64,000 nt of DNA from Tribonema minus. Its lineage: Eukaryota; Sar; Xanthophyceae; Tribonematales; Tribonemataceae. A program made the translations under genes and the position numbers. Positions 25,701 to 37,236 of this stretch are shown here, in pieces. Below the pieces are notes generated by a model that saw only the letters and a program-made list of their open reading frames with translations, searched no databases and was not told the origin of the DNA. Within the stretch, counting starts at the first letter, position 1; the number at the start of each line of letters is the position of its first letter. Location: positions 1,798,001-1,862,000 of the forward strand of contig JAFCMP010000001.1 of the NCBI GenBank assembly GCA_017506865.1, read 5' to 3'.

Positions 25701-28700
25701 AGCGCCAGCGCCTGGCGCGCCGCCGCCGTTTCCGCGAATGTAACTGTCGCGGAGCCGTTGGGCTGCCTCTGCAGCGTGCGCGCGCACGCGAACAAAACCC
25801 GGCAACAGAGCGTGAGCACGGGGTCACCTGCAGGGGCTGCGGGGCCGGTGCTGCAACGTGAAGTGGCACGTGTGACAAGAGGACTAAAGTTTGCAGGGGC
25901 GCACTGCGCCGCACACGTGCACACGAGCTGCAGCAGTGAATGTTGCGGCCGCAAGCGCTGCGGCGCGGCAGCAGTCGTCGCATGCTCGAAATCAAGCTGC
26001 GCGGCGCACGCCGCGCGGCAGCAGGTGCCGCTGCGTCTTTCCCCGTCTCTTTAAACTGACAGGCGTACTCTGCTCAACATGCTACCGCAGCAGCACGTTG
26101 CACCAGCGAACCGCATGACGCCCGAACAGCACTAACAGTCACGACAAGTGATGCGGGGGCTGAGCGTTGCGGCTGGCTGAATAGCCCCCCCGCCCCCTCC
26201 ATGGTATCAATCACACTGCTGCTACTATGAGCATCCTTGTGAGGTCTGCCTACATGACAGTCAAAACACACAGTGTCCGCTGCTGCGCATGCGCTCCCAA
26301 TGCCGCGTTGCGACCCGTGCCTGGCAAAGCAGCTTTGTCACAGCAGCAGACCCTACGGCACGACCGGCAAAGCCGCAATCACAATACAGGTGACGCCTGC
26401 AGCAGCGGCCGTAACATCATGTGCCTGCAGCTGCGTGGGTGGGCACATGCACACCTGCTCGTCGACGTGCAGCTCGCAGCGCAGTATCGCGCCGCAGCCG
26501 CAGAAGAACGCCACCACCTGCTCGCGCTCCATTCCCCACGGCAGCCAGTCCACGCGGATCTGCGCGCCCTCACTGCTGCCGCTGCCGCCGCCGCCGCCGC
26601 CAGCCGCGCGGCTGCCGGCTGACGCTGCGGCAGCGGCGCCGCTGCTGCCGCTGACTTTGCTGGAGCTCTTGGACTTGTGCCACAGCTGTGCCGTACGCGC
26701 CAGCTCCGCCTCATCGCTGATTGAGCACGAAATCACATCCACTTCCTGCTGCTCACGAGCCGCAGCGGCGCCGCTGCTGCCGCCGCCGCCGCCGCTGCCG
26801 CCGCCGCGCCTGATCGCTGCCCTCCCGTCAGAGCCCCAGCTGCGTTCCGCTTCGGCGCCGCTGCTGCCGCTATCCGCGGCGCGCTGTCTGGCCACGCCAG
26901 CAACGCTCATCGCTCCGTTCAGCGGCACTTCGTCACCGCTGTTGGAGTCCGGCAGCGGCAGCAGCGGCGGCGGCGTGGGGGACACGGTGGCGCGGACTGC
27001 GCGCGTAGCGTCGCTGCTGCTGCGCGGCACCGCTGCTGCCGGCGTGGCCGCCGCATCATCGTCGTCGCCGTTGCCGCAGACGTCTATGGGCGCCGCAGCG
27101 TGCGCAGCGGCACCGTGCATTGCCTCATCTGCGTCGGCGATGCCGCTGTTGTCAGCAGTGCCGGTGCCGCTGCCAGTGCGGCCGGCGGCGGCAGTGCCGT
27201 TGTCATGGACGCCGCGCCGTCGCTTGTTTTTCTTGCTCTTCTTACGCTTGACGGGCAGCAGCTGCTGATCTGATGCAGCAGCGACATCAGCAGCAGTGCA
27301 GTCGCTGTTGCTGCCGCCTGCAGTACTGCCGTCCTCCACTTCAGCAACCTCGCGTCCTTTGCTGCTGCTGCTGCTGCTGCCATCGCGTTTGCGCTTCTTC
27401 GATGAGCTGCCGCTGCCATCGCAGCCACCGTCGCCGCCCTCGTCACCGCTGCTGCCGTTCTCTGGCCGCACAAGCGGCAGCTCGCACTGGCGGCGTGCGC
27501 TTGCGCCCTCGCTATCGCCACCGCCGCCGCTGCTTCCGCTGCGCTTCTTCGTCGCCTTGCGCCGCGGCTCCGCATCAGCGCCGCTCTCAGCGGCCCGCGC
27601 TGGTGCTAATTTCTCGTTCCGCTTATCTTCCTGCGTCCGCGCCGCCTTCTGCTTCTTCTGCCCTGCCTCGCCCCCATCAGCGCTGGCGCCGCCGCCGCCG
27701 CCGCCGCTGCCGCTGCTCACCCTGTCGTGCTTGCGTTTTGGGAGTGCTGCCTCCAAGTCGCTACCACCTGCGCCGGCGCAGCTGCTGCTGCCGCCGCCGC
27801 TTCCGCCGCCGCCGCCGCCGCTGCTGTCGGAGCGCCGCTTGGGCGTAGTGATAGTGACGGCGTCACTGGCCTTCGGAGCATCGCCGCAAGTCGGTCGCCG
27901 CGCCTTCTGCGCGCCCTTCTTGCCGCTGCGCACTGCAGGTGCAGGCAGCGCCGCCGTGCCTGCCTCCGCATCGTCAGAGTCACTGCTGCACAGGTCGATG
28001 AAAGCTGTGGCAGCGGCGGCGGCGGCAGCGGCAGCAGCGGCGGCAGGGGCGAGGGCGGGGGCGGCGCGGTCCTTGCTCTTGTGCAGCTCGTCCGGCTTGG
28101 CGCGCGGCGGCGCTTCCGCAGCGCTGCCGCCATCGCTGTCTGCAGCAGCAGTTGCAGCTAAGGCGATGGCGGCAGCACGCCTGGCGTTCTTGCGCTGCTT
28201 GCTGTTGCTGACACCGTCCGCGCTGCCGCGACCGCCCATACTCTTGGTACTGCCGCCTTCACCGCTGCTGCTGGTCGTGACACCTTTGTGTGCTCTCAGG
28301 CTGCTGCTGCTGCTGCCGCCGCCGTTGCCGCTGCCGCTGCCGCCAGCACTGCTGCCCTTGTTCGTAGGAAGGGTGACCAACAGTCTGTGGCCGCTGTGTC
28401 GGATCTCCTGCACGCCAGCACTGCCTCTGCCGCCATCGCCATCGCCGCTGCCGCCGCCGCTGCCGTCTTTGCCGCCGTGCTTGCGCGCCTTCTTGACCTT
28501 CTGCGCTTCGGCAGCAGGCGCGGCGTCATCGCCGTTTCCGCACTCGTCATCCCGCCCCTCCCCTTCCAGCCCCAGTTTCGCCCGCTTCTTCTTCTTCTTC
28601 TTCTTAGGCATCTCCGCGCGCGTGTCGCCGCCGCCGCCCCGCCCACCAGCGCTCGCGTCGCTGTCTGCGGGCGCCTCGCCGCTGCGCGCCTTGCGGCGCG

Positions 28701-30276
28701 CCTTGCGCAGCATTTCGCGCTCGTCGTCGCTGTCTTCTGCCGCAGCAGGCACGGCGGCAGCGCCAGACCGCGCCGCCGCAGCAGCAGCGGCGGCGGCGGC
28801 GGCGGGCTGCGTCTGGCTGGTCGGCCGCTGCGTCTCCGCCGTGGACACGGTGCTGGACTTGAAGCGCATGATGCGCTCGATGAGCTCGGGCTTGGAGCCG
28901 TGCACCGGCACGCTCCGCACCTGCGCGCGCGCCAGGCGTGCAGACAGCTGAGCTCACCGACGTGACGCATGCGGAGAGTACCACGTCGCTGACGTGACGC
29001 AAGCAGAGTATGCGTGCCGCGTGTACCATGTGATGGCACGACGGCGCTTCGCGCGGCGGCATGCCTTTGGGGCACAGCGCAGTGTCGTGTCCAAACGGCG
29101 AACAGTTTGACTCGGTCTGAGGCGTCTCCTTTCGACATAGGCATGAAACGTGCTGTGCAGCACATGCTGACTGCAGAGTCCCTGGTGGCAAGTTGCGCGC
29201 GTGTGCGTCGCCTGTGCAAACATGTACCTGCGTTCACGCAGCCTGCAGGATTGCGCGCGCTTGCGCCGGCTCTTGCTATGCCACTGCAGCTCAGCGAGGC
29301 CGAACATGCAGAGTGCAAGCCATTGCGCTGCACGATCGCACACACAGCGTGCAATGATTGACAATTGACGACATGCGGTGATGGCGAGGCCTTGAAGCAT
29401 GAGCGCACAGGCACCGCCACTGCTCTGGGCCGCAGTTGTGACACGGTGCGCTGCGTATAGGCAAGAAGTCAGTCACTTCACTGAGTGTCGAGACCCAGCG
29501 ATGACAGCACTTTAGGCGTAGCGACTGCGAGCCACAGCCTTCTAAAGTTCGCACGATGGAGCCATTGCCCTGCCGGTACTGCTGCTGCTGCTGCTGCAGG
29601 TACTGCTGCTGCTGCTGCTGCTGCTGCGTATTAAAAGACTGCAGCGACTGGAGTACCCGCTTTGGCAGCCGTTTGCGGTCATCGACACTGGTGTCTGGGA
29701 GTATTGCAGTTCGCCCTTGCAAGCGGTGATACTAAACCTGCAGTTGGCTGACAACGGACTTGCTGCCATGCATTTGCGAGGTTCGCATGTCTTGTGGTGC
29801 ATCTTTGATGCTACTTTGCTCTCGGCTATAAATCGCAGATTAGCTGCTTCTGCTGGCACATATATCGCCACCGCTTCTGATACATGGATGCAGCATTGCT
29901 TTAAAAAAGTCAATGTTGTGTTGAAACAAATGGAGGCTTTGGTCAAAGCACTTGCATATTGAATACCTTCAGGCGCTGCCACCGCCGTATCAGCGGTAAT
30001 CAGAAACACGTTTGCTGCACTCCATTGCTCTCGGTAAGCACTGATAGGACTACAAAGTTGCAATCATTGATGCTATTGGACCACTTCGGAGGCAGGACCG
30101 GCAAGCTTGGGAGCTGCTCTGCTCTCTCAGTGATGCTTCGTGCTGGTGCTCACCTTTGCCATCTCCTTCAGCTCCTTGTGAGGATACAGGTGCAAGCCCT
30201 GCCTGCCCGCCCCGCCCAGGTCGTATGGCAGGTCATACCACTCCTTTAGCACACCGCTCCAGATGCCGCCTGGCAT
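22770..30276 (-). CDS. SAP + single-RRM protein, polyQ (paralogue B, reduced)
   Basis: Tandem paralogue of the neighbouring SAP-RRM gene, same strand. Exon 1 30276-30154 (VLKEWYDLPYDLGGAGRQGL, then LYPHKELKEMAK), exon 2 28920-26455 (VRSVPVHGSKPELIERIMRF, then 700 disordered Ser/Gly/Asp-rich residues and the RRM start RVDWLPWGMEREQVVAFF), exon 3 from 25768 (NGSATVTFAETAAARQALAL, FGRWHVRVRA). Exon 4 is 24877-24337 and exon 5 23869-22770, ending in polyQ and a stop. The 3' end of exon 3 is unresolved; exon 4 enters in phase 0 and leaves in phase 1, as does the matching exon of paralogue A. Exon 4 keeps only the tail that follows RRM2 in paralogue A (AVRAIVGARD versus AVRAIAGSRG), and I find no RRM3 downstream. 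So this copy has SAP, RRM1 and polyQ but lacks RRM2 and RRM3. Confidence 0.7.
22880..23665 (-). repeat. CAG/CTG-rich polyQ region in paralogue B
   Basis: Numerous CTG runs of 4-8 units on the plus strand, read as Gln runs mixed with His, Pro and Leu on the minus strand. It is longer and more interrupted than the tract of paralogue A. Confidence 0.85.
29575..29630. repeat. CTG microsatellite
   Basis: Two adjacent CTG runs separated by CAGGTA, inside intron 1 of paralogue B. The Gln-rich frame on the minus strand has no other coding support. Confidence 0.85.
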
Positions 30277-31669
30277 TTTTTCAAAGCTTGCTGCTCAGGC
30301 TGCTGTTAACTCCGGCCAGCTGGCATCACAGCGGCGCTGTAAGCGCCGAGCCCGACAAGCCCGACACCGCCAGCACTGCCTTTGATGCACGGTAACCTGC
30401 CTGCCTGCCTGCTGCTGCAGCTTTTGTGCACGCCAACTTAAAGGATTGAACTTTGCTGGGGGGATTTTCATCCGAGGGCTTGCCCCCCCCCCCCCCCCCA
30501 GGCGATGGGCCTACACATACCAGTGATCAAGATTTCTGAATACGCTGTTCTAGCCACTGTGTCGTGTGCAGGGGCTTCATAGAGAAGGTTGCCTCAGCGC
30601 ATTGAAAGGCTGATTGTTGGCTTGCACGCCATGGAACTCGGACACATTGGAGCACTGTATATGATGGATGCCTGCCTGGCAGCTGTTCGAAAAAGAGGCT
30701 GTTGAACCTCGCAAACATGGCGATTTCAGTCATAGAAAGCAGCTGAGCACATGTACCTATACTCCCGCACTGGCTGCACAGGTGGACGACACGCGTTCTA
30801 CACACTGCAATGTGGCGCAAAAAACCCAGCAGTGCACGTGCATTCCATCAGAACATCAGCATATACAGTTCAATAGAACTTGTGCTGGCGGTGGTGGCGC
30901 CACTTGTACCAAAGAGGGGAAGCGGTGGCTCTTGGAACAACTGTGTCGGTTGTTATGCTGGCAGAAGTGGAGCTCCGTTGTTCCTTCGCTGCTGCCGTTC
31001 CTTCAAGTTTGCTGCTGCTGTGCTCACATGTTGCCCCTGACCTTGTTGATTGCCGTGCACTTGTTGACTTGCCGTGCACCAGCCGGTCATATGTGTGCGT
31101 CAATAAATCGAAGCTCTGCATGGGAATTACCACTGACAGCTGTCCAGAAGAGGCTGTGAAGGCATCACGTGCCGCATTGGGTCGCCGTCATCAGAGAGTG
31201 TAGCACCATGGACCGATGATCACGGCTGAATGGATGCCCCCCCTGCTGCATACATCACCAGCATTTGAGGGCCATTGGATGCCCTGAGCACGCTGCAAAT
31301 GTAACCATGCCCATTGCTGGCTGAAGTGGACGCTCCATACACATGCCCATTGCTGACTTCACACAACCAGTTTCATCACACTGCGCCTGATCCAGCGCGT
31401 TGCCCTGGCGATGAACAAGGCAGTCATATAAGCCTATGTGCGATCCGCATTCCCTCGATAGATCAGTCTTGCGTGAGCTTGTGCATTGCTGGCACAGTGA
31501 CTGTTGTGAAGCATCACCTCAAGATATGCCATGCCCCCAAGGGCCATATGGGTTGCAAATCGTCGTTGCAAGTCAGCTGCTTGAGTCCCCTTGGGCGATG
31601 TAGACGCCCCGGGAAGTATATGGTAGATCTGCAAGCGACAGCGAAATGTGTGTCTCATTGCCTTACGAC

Positions 31670-32400
31670 TGTGCAGGAGGCAGCGTGCACCCTGGGCATG
31701 GCACGCTTGACCAAGGTGGCGTCCAGCACTCGAGCGCTCTGTCGTAGCAGACGGTCATCCGGTGTCCACAACAGGCGAAGGAGTATCTGCTGGCATGTAG
31801 GGTTACCTGTCGAAGCATGCAATGAGAGCGAGAAGAGCAGCAGAGTCAATAGCAGCATGTGCCAGTGGGTGTGCGACAGGGGGCCAGTGCACGCCACCGT
31901 CAGATTTGCTGTCGTAGATAGAGGTGCTGGTGCTGTTGTAAATAAAGGTAGATGTCGCGCTGCAGCACTTGAGCTTCTGGCACATCGGGCAGTGAGCCAG
32001 AAGCATAGCGCCATGAAAGAGCAGGTGCTGTAGCAGGTAGTTTATGCTGTCCCAGTCAAAGCCACACAAAAGTGGCTCAGGGCAGAGATTGATCCTGCAG
32101 TAGTAGCATCATCAATGCAGTCACGCCAATACTGTGCTCACCTTTGAAGCTCTGCCCTCGGTGTCGTATCATTGCACAACATCGTGACACTGCGCGCCAC
32201 TCCTGTATGAGCCACACACACACTTCTTCAACTATCAGTTGCAGTTGGCAGTTGACGTGCCTCTGTCGCGGAAAGAGAACAGAGCTGATGACGGATGCTC
32301 CCGCAGTGAGAAGCGCTTGCAGCAGCTTCACAAAAGAGTTCCGTTGTGATCCATGATACTCTGTTCGCAATGGTCATGCGCGAGGAATGGTATTGATGGC
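31670..32400 (-). other. Possible exons of an unrecognised minus-strand gene
   Basis: On the minus strand, a frame around 32370-32145 (FVKLLQALLTAGASVISSVL) ends at AAAG/GTGAGC. A second frame (GFDWDSINYLLQHLLFHGAM, with CPMCQKLKCC) starts after CTGCAG near 32092 and ends at CGACAG/GTAACC near 31809. Both ends look like splice sites, but the phases of the two pieces do not match directly, so at least one boundary is wrong or an exon is missing. No family recognised. Confidence 0.25.
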
Positions 32401-35400
32401 GCAAAGACTGACTGCACTCCAACATCGAGGCACTCATGAAAGCGAAGGCTTGGCTGATGCTGGCTGTAAGCGGGCTTGCGAGCCTTGAATTGCTGGATCG
32501 CGCCGCAGCGGATATCAATGGAGTTGCTGCAAGCCAAGGAGGTGGAGATGACAGCGCGAAAAGGGCACTCGGATTCGGCGGCCCTGTTCCTCGAGTTGGA
32601 GGTGCGTGTGGCGTCAACTGTCGCGAAACTCGCAACAATGCTCACTTTGGTAATGTCGCGCTGCTATTGACATTCATTCTGTAAGCCCTCGACGACGCTA
32701 GCAATGATGACAAATCATGCCATGCAGAGGCGCCTGAGCCATGACCCCGACGGCTACAGCAGCTCATGTGCATGCCTGTGCTTGATTCTATCCTTGCAGG
32801 CGTCTATCACAACATACACAACGGCCTCACGTATGCGGGTGGGTATCTTGGCTATGGCTTCACGGGGCCTGGCGGCTATCCTGACTACAGCACATCGTTC
32901 TCAGGCGGTTTTGGTGAGACCATGCATCGATCATCAGACCTGTCAGCTGACTGCTATTTTATATACAGAGGCACACGCGCTGCGTGTGCCTCTTGTGGAG
33001 ACCTTTGAGCATTCCAGCCAAACACCGCCTTCACATCGTGGGGACAGGCTGATGAACAGTATCATGCGTTGCCTGCGATCCAACATGCAACGTCTAGTTG
33101 AATGCGCGTAGGAGAGTCTGATGTGCTGGCACCGTTACGCTCGTTTATGTGTGCTTGCTGGCGCGGATACAATAGCCAATGCAGCCCACTGGTCTGCACG
33201 GGGATATCTGAGGCATTCACAAGTCGTAATTGCCTATGAATGATGGCCGAGAGTCGTGTGAAGTCTGAGACTCTGGTCAACAGCGCAGTAGTGATTCTGT
33301 CTATAGGCATAACCTTTGCCAACTTTGAGGTCTAAAGAACTGTGCATGTTTTATAGGGTACTACGTTAGGGGTATGGTATGTAGGAAAACTTTCGTCTAG
33401 CTCTGACACGTGAGTTCTCAAGGTTCAACCGCCAGCACTGAGCCTGGCACTGCGAGAGCACTTTTGCACCACAGTTACTGTAGCAGCCACTCACGACACA
33501 CAGCCAGTTCAGCTGCACCGCTGATGCACTGTCGCGCTGCCGCAGAGCCTTGGGCGGGATGGCCGTGGGGCGTGTATGGTCCGGAGTGGGGCCTGCCAGG
33601 TGAGGCCGCGTTACAGTTCACGAAGTACGCAGTGCCAATTGTTGACTACTAGTAGATTGCTGGCAAAACTGTCATAGTGAAAGCAATTGCTTCCAAAGTA
33701 CACAATGCCAACTAGATTGCTGGCATCATCATAATTATAGTGACAATCACTTTCAATCCTACAACACCACTACGGGATACCCGGCCTCGCTTGGGGCCTC
33801 AGGTTTATTGGTTTGGATAAATAAAAGTCCACTGGTATGAGTATACATCAAACGTTGCGCTCAGGTATGTTGGTACCTGGGCCACAGAGTGTCGTACAGG
33901 TACCGAGATGCATGCAATTGCATCGACAACAACTGGGCGTGCAACAACAAAGTTCTGGGTCGATCTTTTTAAGAAAGTTTTTGTCAATACTCATAGTAAA
34001 TTCTCGGAGATTGATGCTGCCTACAACCTTCGTCAGTTGGGCTGAAGACTGAGGGCGCGCCGCCTACAATGTCCTCTTGTCTGTGTGGTTAATACCGGCT
34101 GTTTCGAGTGCGTACGAACGCACGTATCCAGTACTAGTCGGAATCCTGTTACCGTGGGGTATTACCGGCTAGGGTGTTGTTGAAGTTCACAAGCGGGTTG
34201 ACGTTTTTGAGTAGGGTTATGGCCAAACAAACATGTTTCCGCAGTAACAAAGAGATGAAGTGCAGGCAAAGTCGCTCCGCTTTTGAAGTTGGCTGTTCGC
34301 AAGGTTGCGAAGCTCCCGCTCAGACTCTGAGGAGTAGAGCGCGTAATGGGGTTTTGCACCGACAGCGCAGCCAGCGCCAAGGGCAGCAAATGGTAATGCA
34401 AGTTTTGGAGGTGCCACTGTGCATTTGCAATCAGCTGTCACGCCTCTTTGCGCACGCACTCGAACGGGGATTGCGCACGCAAGGACGACCTGCCAGATAA
34501 CGTGCAGCGGGCCTTAATACAGTGATGGTCTGAGAATCCTCAGGCGTTGTACTCCCTTATTGCCTTCTACATATGCCGTAGTACGTCGTTACGGGTAGTG
34601 ACGTCATTAACCACACTTACTGACAGTCTGTCTGCAGCTGCAGCAGCTGCAGCAGTTGGAGGCTCCATCTCAGAGTCTGTACTCAGTCTGACTGACTCGT
34701 AAGCTTCTTCAGGTTGTTGTCGCAGCGGCAATCATGCAGAAATCATTGATGATCGCGTGGTGTCATGATTGCACTGAGCTCAGCGGCTAAAGCCACACTA
34801 TTTGCAGGCCATTATGATATTGCAGTGCACTTAGTCTAGTGGAACTGTAAGTTGCATTGGCGCATCTGGGCATTCGACAGAACAGAAACAGTTTCAAAAG
34901 ATTTGAACGTGTTAGTTCAATTACTTACTTCCTTGCTGTGCCATGTACAGTACTTCGAACTGTTTTGCTCTCAGACTGCTGGCACTGTACGCTTGCGCAA
35001 ACTTGAACTCAAATACCAAGGGCAGCCGCTTGGCAAGACCTCCGAGAGCATGTTCGAGTGCTCCCTGCTTACTAATAGGGCCATCAAGTTGAACTTGAAG
35101 CCTTAGGATGATATTTAAAATCGTTATGTCAGCAGTCAGATTGACAGCACTCAGTCTGCCTGGCAGGCTGAGCGTAGAGCAGGTCGCAGGCTGTCCCTCG
35201 GCCTTAGGCTACTAGTAGTACGCCATTAGTAAGGTGCCAGGGCCACATGATGGCTGCCATAGTAGCACTCTGAACATACTTTCAAAAAGGCTTAGTAATG
35301 GTGGTTCAATTCAAGTTATCGCGCAGAATCTGAATCAGAATAATCTGATGCGCTAATAAACTAACTTAAAGTACGTTCTTCAACTTGAGGTATGAATGGT

Positions 35401-35691
35401 GCAGCCTTCAAAGCTCTTACTGCAACTGTTAAACTGTTACTTTAACAGTTACGCTTAACCTACTAGTAGTACTTGTAGTACTAGTAGTTTTAATCAACAA
35501 TTTATCATTCAATTTGAATGATCAAAGCCTGATGCGTGAGTCTATGTACTACGGTAATAACTGCATCTCTGAGTCATTCGCCGGGATGCAACCGCTCGCA
35601 GGCGGCTACTAACTTGGAGCTTGTGGCACATCACCGGACCATTTCTCTGCAAGCCGGACACGGTGATGTCACACTCACTGTCACAGTCTGT

Positions 35692-35725
35692 TACCGCCGG
35701 TAAACGGACTACTACCGGCGGTAGC
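35692..35725. repeat. Short inverted repeat (hairpin)
   Basis: TACCGCCGGTA and its complement TACCGGCGGTA are separated by about 10 bases (AACGGACTAC). Each arm is itself partly palindromic. No gene is close, so terminator or regulatory use cannot be argued. Confidence 0.7.
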
Positions 35726-36181
35726 ATTAGTCACTGAGTGTCAGTGGTGGAGACGGCGCAATCCAAGTGTACTGCTTCAAGTTAGTACTAGGACTTTTGG
35801 AAGACTTAGTCTTACATACTATGCATAGAGCCACCACGACTCTCAGCCACGGTGCTACTTGCCCTGCAACAGTTACTCCAGCCGGCTCGAAGACAGTGGC
35901 ACTTCCGAAGTCTCTGAGTCATACCTAATCAAACGGCACAACCGCGGCGAGGTTGGGCGCAATTTGCAGATCCGATCCCGGAGCCATCGCTCAGCTGCCG
36001 CGGCTGCACTGAGTCTCCTCATGATGCTCCTGGGCCAATGACCGTCTGTGACATCATGTCGGATCCGGTGGGGGTCACGGTGCAGCAGGCCCTGCCAGTG
36101 GGTCAAGTTGCCGCCTCAGGCGCGCACACAACGCCGCGGCTGCAGCTGGATTCAGTCTGTTAATCAGATCGCTGGCAGCAC

Positions 36182-36521
36182 TTGTGCGTCCAGGTGTTGT
36201 CGACACTTGTGCCATGCACGTGTCTCGGTACCTGTACGACATCATCATAAGCATGAGTTGCCTCACTGCTGTGTTTATGAACTACGCTAGAAACTACACA
36301 CCTTACGACTCCTGAGACCTCAGTTCCACATGCCCATGTGCTGTGTGCAAACCCATATCAAATGAGAGCATAGCCAGCGGCCAAAGGCAGTGGAGAGAAG
36401 TCCTGTCAGGAAGTCATGGTGTTGGGTATCTTGTATAGAGCACAAAAGGCATGTCGTGTACCAAGCGGTTACACAACCCTACTTCAACAACGGCTCCACC
36501 TAGGGTCGCCTCACCACACAC
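36182..36521. repeat. Duplicated 340-bp segment, uninterrupted copy
   Basis: Bases 36182-36243 are identical to 36999-37060, and bases 36243-36521 are identical to 39442-39720, as read by eye. The two parts are contiguous here but separated by about 2.38 kb in the other copy. This copy therefore looks like the empty version of the site. Confidence 0.9.
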
Positions 36522-36998
36522 GCCCCCTGCATGGCTCTTCTGCTCCGCAAGTGGAAAGACATGCACACATGTGAGGTGCCCTAGGTGCTACACACTCAGT
36601 ATCTCTACGAATGCAAGAACAGCAGCCCTCCGCTACCGCCGAAACTCTCGAAGAGAACGCGGGCGTCTGGCATATACCACTAACCCTCCGCTACCACCAA
36701 GTCTCAGAAAGACTGCAGCGCGTCTGGCCGGAGTAGTACCTGCGTTGCTGCAAACAATACAATCTTACTGCTGCAGCACAAAAACAAGTTTGAGCAAGCA
36801 ACTTGCTCCGCTGCTATATGCGCCCCCGACATGTTGGCACTGCGCAATCAACGCAAGCAAACACACCACCATTCTACTTCAACGTACGCCCCCGACATGT
36901 TGGCACTGCGCACTAATCCCCCCCCAGCGTTTGTGTCGAACACACGCGCAAAACAAGTGCGCGGTGGCCGAAACAATCTTTAGGGTGGGCGGGTGGGT

Positions 36999-37060
36999 TT
37001 GTGCGTCCAGGTGTTGTCGACACTTGTGCCATGCACGTGTCTCGGTACCTGTACGACATC
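36999..37060. repeat. Left part of the interrupted 340-bp copy
   Basis: Identical to 36182-36243, including GTGTTGTCGACACTTGTGCC and the end CTGTACGACATC. The match stops exactly where the downstream insert begins. The tail word CTCGGTACCTGTACGACA also occurs at 58842. Confidence 0.9.
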
Positions 37061-37236
37061 GCCCCCAGACACTACACTGCTGAGCCTATACCGAAGTAGT
37101 GTGGTGTCTAAAACGTACAGGCCCAGAGATAGACCTGCAAAACGCCTCCTGTCACGTCATTGCTAACGTGCAATATGCCAAGCGCTGTCATGTGTAACTG
37201 ACCGAGCTGAGCAGGCCTAGCTACTCCGAGTAGTAC

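Larger units (their letters stand above)
30277..36181. other. 5.9-kb stretch, AT-richer towards the right, no confident gene
   Basis: Contains a C-homopolymer followed by AG at 30483-30501, similar in form to acceptors elsewhere. Between 31650 and 32400 the minus strand has frames with splice-like ends, treated separately. From about 33300 the composition shifts to AT-rich, with recurring ACTAGTAG words (33648, 35214, 35461-35490), and frames are short. An ORF at 32436-32684 (+) has a hydrophobic start resembling a signal peptide but no other support. Confidence 0.5.

Noticed and set aside
27296-28951. 551-codon plus-strand ORF
   Set aside because: Complement of the disordered exon of paralogue B; Leu/Pro/Ser-rich with no domain.
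29575-29722. PolyQ-coding exon on the minus strand
   Set aside because: Only a CTG microsatellite; it falls inside an intron defined by the SAP-split splice junction.
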